Of a stretch of DNA of 64,000 nucleotides, positions 8,567-15,912 are shown piece after piece. Origin of the DNA: CALODL01 sp942492115 (GTDB lineage: Bacteria > Planctomycetota > Phycisphaerae > UBA1845 > CAIVHJ01). The position numbers and the translations under genes are program-made. The stretch's first letter is position 1. Each line of letters starts with the position of its first letter. Under the pieces are notes generated by a model, which was not told the origin of the DNA, searched no databases, and worked only from the letters and a program-made list of their open reading frames with translations. Location of the stretch: the NCBI GenBank assembly GCA_942492115.1, contig CALODL010000001.1, positions 248,001 through 312,000 of the forward strand. The letters are read 5' to 3'.

Positions 8567-9607
8567 ATGTCCAGCGAAGACCCCACATCCAACGACGAGC
8601 CGTTTCGTCTGGTACCAGACGAAACACCTCCGATCGACAAGCAGGAGCTCGAGCTGCGTCGGGCCCTGGCGCGACCCCAGGATCCTGCGTCGGAACGTCG
8701 GATGGATCCGGAGGACCTGCTTGGAGTGGATCTTCCGGGGACGGTCGAGGAAGACGGTGCCTACGGAATCGATCACGACGTGGCTCCGGCACCTCGCGAT
8801 GAAGACATTCCGATGCCGGGCGAAGACTGGAAACGGGCCCGCCGCGGACGCATCGCCGAGGACATGAACTGCATTTCATGTGGTTACAACTTGCGGGGGC
8901 TCAAACGCTCCCAGCGGTGTCCCGAGTGTGGCGTGCGCGTCCTGATGTCCACCGCCGGCGAAGGCCTCAGCCACGCGGCCCCCGATTGGCTCCGCGCTAT
9001 CCAGTTTGGTCTCGGGACCATGCTGTGGTCGATTGCATTGCAGCTGGCTTCGATCTTTGGTCCCGACGGATTCCGTGCCGCCTTCAGCATCTCGGCGGCG
9101 TCACTGGCTTTGCTCGGAGCGATCTTCTTCACCGCCCAGGAGCCGCGGATGGCGCGCACCGAGGGTGTCGCCAGCGCCCGATCGATTGCACGCGGCATGG
9201 CCCTGCTCTACTGCCTGTCCGCAGGTGCGGTGGCGGTCGCGGTGATCATGAATTGGGCCGCTCCTTTCAATATCGCCATCGGGGCGTGTCTGATCCTGTT
9301 CGTCGGGCTGATGATCTCCATGTCGACGTACTTCAAGACGTTGTCCCGCCGTATGGAGGATGTCGAGCTGGAGCGCAACACGACGTCGGTGCTCATCGGT
9401 CTGGTTGTCTCGGTCAGCATGATGGTGATCGGCATCACGCTGGGCTTCGTCCTCAGCAGCGCCAGCATTGGACCGGCCGCATGCATCGCGGTCATCGGTC
9501 AGATTCTGCTGGTCATCTACGGACTGTTGTTCCTGCGTTTGCTCTATCGTTACTACGGCGTCGTGCGGTGGGCAGCGATCGAGGCCAGGCATCAGGCAGA
9601 GAAATGA
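8567..9607 (+). CDS. Zinc-ribbon multi-pass membrane protein (CxxCGYNLRGL type)
   Basis: A 346-residue membrane protein of unknown function. The first 100 residues are acidic and probably disordered. A zinc ribbon follows with C102, C105, C118 and C121 ('CISCGYNLRGL' and 'RCPECG'). The C-terminal two thirds contains about five or six hydrophobic helices. The ribbon matches that of the small protein at 3012-3350, so this window has two members of the same ribbon-plus-membrane class. It is divergent from uvrB, with 128 bases between the starts. I chose the ATG at 8567 because the upstream extension (from 8381) lies within uvrB antisense and is not protein-like. The leader is short and has only a weak GGTGG. 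Confidence 0.75.
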   Translation: MSSEDPTSNDEPFRLVPDETPPIDKQELELRRALARPQDPASERRMDPEDLLGVDLPGTVEEDGAYGIDHDVAPAPRDEDIPMPGEDWKRARRGRIAEDMNCISCGYNLRGLKRSQRCPECGVRVLMSTAGEGLSHAAPDWLRAIQFGLGTMLWSIALQLASIFGPDGFRAAFSISAASLALLGAIFFTAQEPRMARTEGVASARSIARGMALLYCLSAGAVAVAVIMNWAAPFNIAIGACLILFVGLMISMSTYFKTLSRRMEDVELERNTTSVLIGLVVSVSMMVIGITLGFVLSSASIGPAACIAVIGQILLVIYGLLFLRLLYRYYGVVRWAAIEARHQAEK

Positions 9608-9644
9608 GAGTGCGTTAAGCAAGACACGCCCATGCCAGACCACT

Positions 9645-10460
9645 ATGCCTGAACTACCCGAAGTTCAAACTGTCGTTACGACGCTGCAACCGCTGAGCGG
9701 GCGCCGCTTTGGCAGGATCGACGTGCTGCGCGACGATGTGGTGCACGGTGAGCCGGTTCAGTTGGCCCGATTTGCAGGTCGTCGGATCATCCAGGCCATT
9801 ACCCGTGAAGCCAAGCGAATCATCTTTGACCTTGGTGGCGACAGGGCGATGTGGGTGCACCTCGGCATGACCGGTCAGTTGATCGTCAAGGACAAGTCAG
9901 CGCCGTTGATGCCGCATACCCACGTTCGCTGGCGTCTGGCGGGCAGTACCGAGGAACTGCGCTTTCGCGATCCCCGCCGGTTCGGTGGTATCTGGTTGGT
10001 GACACCGCAGACTCCGCGGGTCGGTCGTGGCCTCGGTCCAATCGGCATCGACCCGGTGACCATGTCTGCTCGGGCGTTCATCGAGGCTGCCGACCGCCGG
10101 CGTCAGATCAAGGCTCTGCTGCTCGACCAGCAGATCGTCGCGGGTCTCGGCAACATCTACGCTGATGAGTCCCTGTTCGCGGCGCGTATTCATCCACTTG
10201 CCGTCGCCGCCGACCTCGATCGCCCGACGATGACCCGCCTGCACCGGGCCATACAGCGCACATTGACCCGGGCCATCGCTGCGGGGGGCAGCACCATCAG
10301 CGACTACCGTAACGCCAATGGCGAGGGCGGGTGGTTTCAGACCAGACACAAAGTCTATGGCCGCGAGGGCCAACCGTGTCCACGCTGCCAGACGCCTATC
10401 GAGCGCATCCAGGTCGCCGGCCGCAGTTCACATGTGTGCCGCCACTGTCAACAGCGGTAA
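9645..10460 (+). CDS. mutM: Formamidopyrimidine-DNA glycosylase
   Basis: A 271-residue base-excision repair enzyme that removes 8-oxoguanine and formamidopyrimidines and nicks at the abasic site. The N-terminus 'MPELPEVQTVV' carries the catalytic Pro2 and Glu3. 'VHLGMTGQL' is the conserved lysine-loop region, and 'NIYADESLF' with 'IHPLA' is the helix-two-turns-helix. The C-terminus is a four-cysteine zinc finger ('CPRCQTPIERIQVAGRSSH' followed by 'VCRHCQ'). All key residues appear intact. The ATG at 9645 is fixed by the requirement for Pro at position 2; an in-frame extension upstream is ignored. Located 37 bases after the zinc-ribbon gene and near uvrB. Confidence 0.96.
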   Translation: MPELPEVQTVVTTLQPLSGRRFGRIDVLRDDVVHGEPVQLARFAGRRIIQAITREAKRIIFDLGGDRAMWVHLGMTGQLIVKDKSAPLMPHTHVRWRLAGSTEELRFRDPRRFGGIWLVTPQTPRVGRGLGPIGIDPVTMSARAFIEAADRRRQIKALLLDQQIVAGLGNIYADESLFAARIHPLAVAADLDRPTMTRLHRAIQRTLTRAIAAGGSTISDYRNANGEGGWFQTRHKVYGREGQPCPRCQTPIERIQVAGRSSHVCRHCQQR

Positions 10461-10880
10461 TCATTGTCAGAGCGCGTCATTCGAAGATTTCATGGCGGTC
10501 GAGTCGGCCGGACGTCGCACCTGTTCACGGGAGGCAATCGCGCTGCCGGTCACCGGGGATCGTCGGCCCGCATCAACCCTCCGATGCGGGATTGCCACAT
10601 TCCCCACCTGCGCGAGTTCGGGTGGGCGGTCAGCCTAATACCAGCCGGTCCTCGGGTCAGCCGCCTGCTCGACTCATATCCAACCCGCCGATCCAATTCA
10701 ACTGGCGACCCCGATTCTGGATTATGAGGGCCTAATGTGGGAATTTGCACAGTCCTGCGTGGTCCCGATACATGACGCCGACTTTCAAACACCGCGGCGA
10801 TGTCCTACCATGAAGCAGACAGGGCGATTGCAGTCCTGCGGGGTCTACCTTCAGCATCAGTTCGACCGGAGAGAAAGAAG
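10461..10880. other. Intergenic region, no gene seen
   Basis: These 420 bases lie between mutM and the next secreted protein. The short open frames here have no recognisable protein sequence and no ribosome-binding site. GGAG at 10868-10871 belongs to the TTG start at 10881. No conserved promoter motif of the type found at 18294, 28785, 37821 or 53849 is present. Confidence 0.45.
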
Positions 10881-12716
10881 TTGTCATTCCGCGCCCATTT
10901 ATTGCTAATTGCCAGTGCAGTGATTCCGTGTGCCACCGTATCGGCCGACGACGCATGTGCCGGTGGGCGGCGAGCTGCGGGCAGCCTGGGGCCCGATGTC
11001 ATCGTCGGGAGCTTGCCCGTCGTACAACAGTTCGGTCGGCAGGGGACGATCGGTGAAGGCGTCGTCGGCTTGTCGGTCAGTACACTGGCGTGCAACAAGG
11101 GTACGATCGCCTGCGAGTGGTTCCCATTCCCATCGATCAGTCATCCCATCATGACCTTCAGTTTGTACCGCTCGTCCGTCGTAGCTGGCGCGGAGCGCTT
11201 CGAACAGATTGGGTATGCCTGGCTCAAACACGGCTTTGCCACCGTGCAGCACGATGATTGCGGTTTGGGTTGCGACCCGTCGACCGGCAGTGCGATCAGC
11301 CTTGGGGTCGGGTGTTCGGATCCATACAACGCCCAACTCAACGCCGAGCAATGCGGCATGGGGCCGCGGTCGGTGCTGAACCCGTTTACGGGGGCCATGC
11401 CCGCGGGTGGCCCGATCATCGACGGCGACACATGTCCATTCTCAAATTTTCCAGCGCGCGATCATCGTGGCCACGTTCACGACGGTAATGGAATCGAACA
11501 CCGTCTGCAGGTGCGCGAGCCCGACCTCGACCCGTCGCTGCATCCTGATGCAGAGTATTTTGTCGAGGGGCATTATGTTCTGCCTCAGGAATACACCAAC
11601 GCGACCGCACGCGCCAATGGCAACATGCACAACAACGTATCCCATCGGGAGTTTTCCGTTGTCGGACCTAATATTCAGGGGTTGTTTTTCTTTACCGGCG
11701 AGAGCCCGACCGTGCGCGAAGAGCCTGCCGCCGAAGCGTGGGCCGGGGCCTCGCGCCAGATGATCGAACCCGCGCCCGATGAAGACGGTCGCGCCTTCCT
11801 GTACTATGAGGTCAGTGATCTGGGTGGGGGGATGTGGCACTACGAGTACGCGCTGTACAACATGAACCTTGACCGTGCGATCCAGGCCTTCAGCGTACCG
11901 CTCGATCCTGCAGTGACCATCAGCAACATAGGCTTCCATGCGCCGCCAAACCACGACGATCCGGGTGTCGATCCCGACCAGGAGTACTCCAACGAGCCCT
12001 GGCGGATCGATGTGTTTCCCGATGCCGTGATGTGGTCGAGCGAGACGCTGGAGGAAAATGAGCAGGCCAATGCCATTCGCTACGGTACGCTGTACAACTT
12101 CCGTTTCGATGCAGATATGCCACCCAATGGTGTGGCATCGTCGGTGACCTTCTACAAGACACTCGATACCGCGGCGGTGATTACGCTCGCGCCGGTCGAG
12201 GGCGGGCCGCAATGCGGTAACGGCATCGTAGACGAGGGTGAGGACTGCGATCCGCCCAACGGCGTGGACTGCGACGAGAACTGCCAGCGCATCCCCCTGT
12301 GTGGCGATGAGATCATCGACCCGGATGAGGACTGTGATCCGCCCAACGGCCAAGACTGCGACGACGATTGCCAGCGCATCCCGTTGTGCGGCGATGGCAT
12401 CATCGATCCCGGCGAGGGATGTGATCCGCCCAATGGCGTGGATTGTGACGACGCGTGTCAGCGCATCCCCGTGTGTGGTGACGGCGTCGTCGATGGCAAA
12501 GAAGCCTGCGATGACGGCAACCTCGCCGACGGCGACGGGTGCTCGGCGATGTGCGTGATCGAAGAGGGCTATGTCTGCGACGGCCAACCCAGCACGTGCG
12601 CGTCACTGATCAACCCGGTACCGGTCACGAGCCCAGTCGGCATGTTCATTCTGTTGCTGGCCCTTGCGGTCGGCCTCAGCCTGGTCATCGGTCGCGCCAC
12701 GACGAAGCAAGAATAG
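10881..12716 (+). CDS. Secreted protein with C-terminal Cys repeats and anchor helix
   Basis: A 611-residue secreted protein of unknown function. I propose a TTG start at 10881 because GGAG sits 9 bases upstream and it yields a clean signal peptide ('SFRAHLLLIASAVIPCATVSA'). The in-frame ATG at 10800 would put 27 charged residues in front. The central domain (about residues 25-440) resembles no family I can name. Residues 445-530 hold three near-identical 29-residue repeats of the form CGdgIiDpgEdCDPPNGxDCDxxC, then a diverged fourth repeat of the DUF4215/Myxo-Cys type. The C-terminus 'PVTSPVGMFILLLALAVG' plus Arg/Lys resembles exosortase-type (IPTL/PEP-CTERM-like) sorting tails, so it may be sorted and cell-wall or matrix associated. 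Confidence 0.7.
   Translation: MSFRAHLLLIASAVIPCATVSADDACAGGRRAAGSLGPDVIVGSLPVVQQFGRQGTIGEGVVGLSVSTLACNKGTIACEWFPFPSISHPIMTFSLYRSSVVAGAERFEQIGYAWLKHGFATVQHDDCGLGCDPSTGSAISLGVGCSDPYNAQLNAEQCGMGPRSVLNPFTGAMPAGGPIIDGDTCPFSNFPARDHRGHVHDGNGIEHRLQVREPDLDPSLHPDAEYFVEGHYVLPQEYTNATARANGNMHNNVSHREFSVVGPNIQGLFFFTGESPTVREEPAAEAWAGASRQMIEPAPDEDGRAFLYYEVSDLGGGMWHYEYALYNMNLDRAIQAFSVPLDPAVTISNIGFHAPPNHDDPGVDPDQEYSNEPWRIDVFPDAVMWSSETLEENEQANAIRYGTLYNFRFDADMPPNGVASSVTFYKTLDTAAVITLAPVEGGPQCGNGIVDEGEDCDPPNGVDCDENCQRIPLCGDEIIDPDEDCDPPNGQDCDDDCQRIPLCGDGIIDPGEGCDPPNGVDCDDACQRIPVCGDGVVDGKEACDDGNLADGDGCSAMCVIEEGYVCDGQPSTCASLINPVPVTSPVGMFILLLALAVGLSLVIGRATTKQE
12213..12473 (+). repeat. Three tandem 87-bp Cys-repeat units
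   Basis: Three consecutive 29-codon units encode CGxxIxDxxExCDPPNGxDC with a second CxxC-like end and 'QRIPL/V'. The units are highly similar at the DNA level, which suggests recent tandem duplication. A fourth, diverged unit follows at 12474-12605. Confidence 0.8.
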
Positions 12717-12728
12717 GGCCGCGCCCAG

Positions 12729-13316
12729 TCAATCGAGGCTGCTCGGTCCGCCGAAGTTGTCCTTGTCGACGTGGACCCCGCCGGCGTCGTCGACGGTGAT
12801 GATGAACAGATCCTGGTAGCGCACCGGTGCCCGGCCCGTGCCGCCAAGCCTGGTGAAGATCTCCTGCAGGTTGCCGGATTGGTTATCGTTCACCGGGCCT
12901 GTATTGCCCACCCACAGAACCACGCCGCCAGCCTCATCGCTCATCCACTGGTCGACCAGACTGTTGGCCAGAGCCTTGGTGTCCAGCAGCCGCAGAGCGC
13001 TGACCCGCTTCACGGGTACATCGATGCGTTCGAGCAACGGTCCGATGGTCTGGATGTTGCGCGTCAGGTCCGAGGCATAGATGGCCGTAATGCCCTCGTT
13101 CTCGAGGCGATCGGCGAGCGCGATGGCCCGGGCGAAGCCCTCGTCGTTGAGCGGTTCGGTCGGCGGGGGGTTGCTGCCCGGATCGCGCTCGGCGTGGCGA
13201 ACCATGATGATGGTCGTCGTTGTTCCGGGAGCGGACTGGGCAGGTGAATCGTCAAGCGGCGTGCAGCCGGAGGTCATGGCGGTCAGGGCAGCCAGCATGC
13301 TGAACAGTCGACGCAT
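12729..13316 (-). CDS. Histidine-phosphatase-superfamily lipoprotein
   Basis: A 195-residue putative lipoprotein. The signal peptide 'MRRLFSMLAALTAMTSGC' ends in a lipobox-like Cys18. 'IIMVRHAERDP' (R40, H41) is the RHG-type catalytic motif of the phosphoglycerate mutase-like histidine phosphatases, and 'IYASDLTRNIQTIGPLLE' is the usual second conserved segment. Substrate unknown; an outer-envelope phosphoester is possible. The start is ATG 13316, supported by AGAGG 7 bases upstream; the frame extends further but without signal. It is convergent with the previous gene, with only 12 bases between the stops, and lies downstream of the kinase genes on the same strand. Confidence 0.85.
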   Translation of the reverse strand: MRRLFSMLAALTAMTSGCTPLDDSPAQSAPGTTTTIIMVRHAERDPGSNPPPTEPLNDEGFARAIALADRLENEGITAIYASDLTRNIQTIGPLLERIDVPVKRVSALRLLDTKALANSLVDQWMSDEAGGVVLWVGNTGPVNDNQSGNLQEIFTRLGGTGRAPVRYQDLFIITVDDAGGVHVDKDNFGGPSSLD

Positions 13317-13371
13317 GGAGTTACCTCTTGAGTAAGACGATGAGCATATGATCCACATTATGATATCAATC

Positions 13372-15912
13372 TTATTCAGACTCTGACAGTGCATCGGGGT
13401 TCGTTCTGCATGGTCCATCTCTCCAGCACTCAGCCTTGATTTTCAATTGTGGGTCCGGTGTCGCGGTGTGGTGACTGTCGTAGACTTTCGCGATATTGTC
13501 GGCAATTCGATCTGTGATGGGTGATTGTCCATCGGAATGCTGCCAACTGACGACGAACGCGCGCTCGAGGAGATCCACGGCCAGCTCAAACTCGCCAACG
13601 TTCTTCTTGCACAGAGCGGCATGCGAGAGCTCCGCCGCCACGATAGGGGCAGGTACTTGCGGATTGGAATCCAGTAATCGGATCACCGTGTCGTACGTGT
13701 CCGATGCCGCTTGTTGGTCTCCGGACGCGCTCTGGGTCCTTGCGATGGTGCCCAACGCTCGGATGGTATACTCGTGATTTTCGCTGGTCAGGGCTATCCA
13801 GCCTTCGTAGCTGGCCCAGAAGAAGGGCAGGGCTTCATCGTATCGTTCTTGCTCGCTGAGGAACTGCGCGAGATGGAAATCCGCCATGGCGGTTGTGTGG
13901 GTGTGTCCAAGCACCCGATGGAGGATGGGAATCAGCTCTCTGTATTCCTGTTCGAACGCTTCGGGTTGGCCATGGTCGCGCCAGAGTTTCGCGAGAATCG
14001 TGCGCATGATCAACGTATGTCGGTGCTCGGGACCACGAACACGCGTATTGATCTCAATCGCCTCGCGATACATACGTTCAGCGCGATCTACGTCACCCAG
14101 GCGTTGGTACTTGTCGCCCAGGTGTCCGAGCACGCTGGCGAACAAAGGGTGTTCCCGGCCAACGCTCGCGTCCAAGCCCTCGAGTGCTTCCTCGAGAATC
14201 CCGGCTGACTCTTCCAGGCGGCCATCGATCGCCCCCATGGGTTTCCCCATGTTCATCAGCGTCGTCAGTGTGTCAGGATGGTGTGGTCCTAGAATGCGCG
14301 CTTTGCCTTCGTGCACCTCCTCCAATGTCGAGAGGGAGTCTTCCCATTGTTCCTTCTGCATTTGAAGGATGCCGAGGACCTCAAGTGCCTCGTAGCGAAA
14401 CACGTCGTCCTCCGGTAACGCGTCTCTCGCGAGCGTGACTGCCTCATTGGCAATGATTTCGGCTTCCAACCAATCGCGCTGCATGACGGCGTAGCACTTG
14501 TGCTGCAGGGCGGCCACTTTCCATCGTGTTGCCTGTTCGTCGCTCTTGTCGATCAGTGCCAGGGCGGTGTTGGCGACCTTTTCAGCGCGATCAAACTTGG
14601 CCAGGTGATTAAAGGTCTTCGAGATCGTCGTCAGCATCTCCAGGCGCGCCAGCGGCGCATCTGCCAGCTCATCCTCCTCCAACCGTTGCACGGCATCGTC
14701 GAGCATCTCGAGGACAATGGTGGCGTCACGGCCTCGGGCAATAGCCGGATTGGCACCTTCGAGAATTGAATTCATGAATTCGACGACACGTTCGGCACGG
14801 TGCTGCTGAGTCACTGCATGTTCGCGTTCGTTCAACGCCCAGAACATCCCGACCGTCGCGGCTATGCCGCCGGAGACGACTGCGGTAAGAGCGACGACCA
14901 ATGACACGGCTAGCGCTCTATGACGCTGGAAGTGCTTGCGAAGCAGGTAAGCCATCGACGGTGGTCGAGCCAGGATCGGTTCCGCATTCAAGAACCGCGA
15001 GACATCCGCGGCCAGTTCGCCGGCGGTCTGGAACCGCCGATCCGGTTCTTTTTGGAGGGCCTTGGTGGCGATGGTCTCGAGTTCATCATTGATGACAAAA
15101 CGCGCACTGGTCAGCCTGCGCGGCGCCGTGGTCGTAATACGCTCGAGGGCCTCGCCGACCGGGCCTTGTGTATCGATGGGGAACTCCCCGCTCAGTAGCT
15201 GAAAGAGGATGACCCCAAGAGCATACACGTCGGTGCGTATGTCTATGGCGCTTGAGCGCCCGGACGCCTGTTCCGGTGCCGCCCACGGCAACGACCCGAG
15301 GAACTGCCCCGAGGCGGTGAGCGTCGCGTCGCGGGAGTCATCGGTGTCGACCTTGGCCAGCCCGAAGTCCAGCACGATGGGGCGGCCCTCCCAGTCAACC
15401 AGGACGTTGGCCGGTTTGAGATCGCGATGGATGATGCCGCGCTGGTGGGCCGTGTTGACCGCCTCGGCCACCGTGATGAACAACTCGAGGGTCTGCGTAC
15501 GCGTCAAGTGCGCTTCGGTGACGTAGCGATCCAATGGCAGGCCATCGATGTAGTCCATCACGATGTACGGCAGGCCGTCCGATTCGCCGCTGTCGTGAAT
15601 GGTGACGATATTGGGGTGGCGGAGTTGTCCGAGAACCTGGATCTCACGGTGCAGACGGGCCAGTTCCCCGGCGGACGATACCGCACCATGGCGCAGCAGC
15701 TTCACCGCCACCAGTTGCCCGGTCGAGCGCTGCACGGCCTGGTACACGACACCCTGGCCGCCGCGGTGGATCTCGGCGACCGGATCGTAGCCCGGCAGCG
15801 CCCAGCGGGTGGGCGCTGTCCCGGTACCAAAATGCGCCTTCGCCGTGTTCCGGCGCGCCTGCTGAACGATCTCGAGGTCATGGGGTGCCGGTCGAGGGGT
15901 CGAGTCCCTCAT
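13372..15912 (-). CDS. Membrane Ser/Thr protein kinase with TPR sensor half
   Basis: An 846-residue Hanks-type kinase. The cytoplasmic kinase domain spans about residues 40-310: Gly-rich loop 'RGGQGVVYQA', Lys71, catalytic 'HRDLKPAN' (162-169), 'DFG' (182-184) and the 'APEQ' motif. A single transmembrane helix lies at about 333-359. The C-terminal half is mostly tetratricopeptide-like helical repeats (for example 'LGPHHPDTLTTLMNMG'), a protein-binding sensor that would face outside the cytoplasmic membrane. All catalytic residues are present. The start (ATG 15912) overlaps the end of the next kinase by 35 bases, so the two are probably one transcript. Targets are unknown. Confidence 0.93.
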   Translation of the reverse strand: MRDSTPRPAPHDLEIVQQARRNTAKAHFGTGTAPTRWALPGYDPVAEIHRGGQGVVYQAVQRSTGQLVAVKLLRHGAVSSAGELARLHREIQVLGQLRHPNIVTIHDSGESDGLPYIVMDYIDGLPLDRYVTEAHLTRTQTLELFITVAEAVNTAHQRGIIHRDLKPANVLVDWEGRPIVLDFGLAKVDTDDSRDATLTASGQFLGSLPWAAPEQASGRSSAIDIRTDVYALGVILFQLLSGEFPIDTQGPVGEALERITTTAPRRLTSARFVINDELETIATKALQKEPDRRFQTAGELAADVSRFLNAEPILARPPSMAYLLRKHFQRHRALAVSLVVALTAVVSGGIAATVGMFWALNEREHAVTQQHRAERVVEFMNSILEGANPAIARGRDATIVLEMLDDAVQRLEEDELADAPLARLEMLTTISKTFNHLAKFDRAEKVANTALALIDKSDEQATRWKVAALQHKCYAVMQRDWLEAEIIANEAVTLARDALPEDDVFRYEALEVLGILQMQKEQWEDSLSTLEEVHEGKARILGPHHPDTLTTLMNMGKPMGAIDGRLEESAGILEEALEGLDASVGREHPLFASVLGHLGDKYQRLGDVDRAERMYREAIEINTRVRGPEHRHTLIMRTILAKLWRDHGQPEAFEQEYRELIPILHRVLGHTHTTAMADFHLAQFLSEQERYDEALPFFWASYEGWIALTSENHEYTIRALGTIARTQSASGDQQAASDTYDTVIRLLDSNPQVPAPIVAAELSHAALCKKNVGEFELAVDLLERAFVVSWQHSDGQSPITDRIADNIAKVYDSHHTATPDPQLKIKAECWRDGPCRTNPDALSESE

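Noticed and set aside
10464..10735. Short frames after mutM as a small gene
   Set aside because: No ribosome-binding site, no similarity and composition unlike neighbouring proteins.
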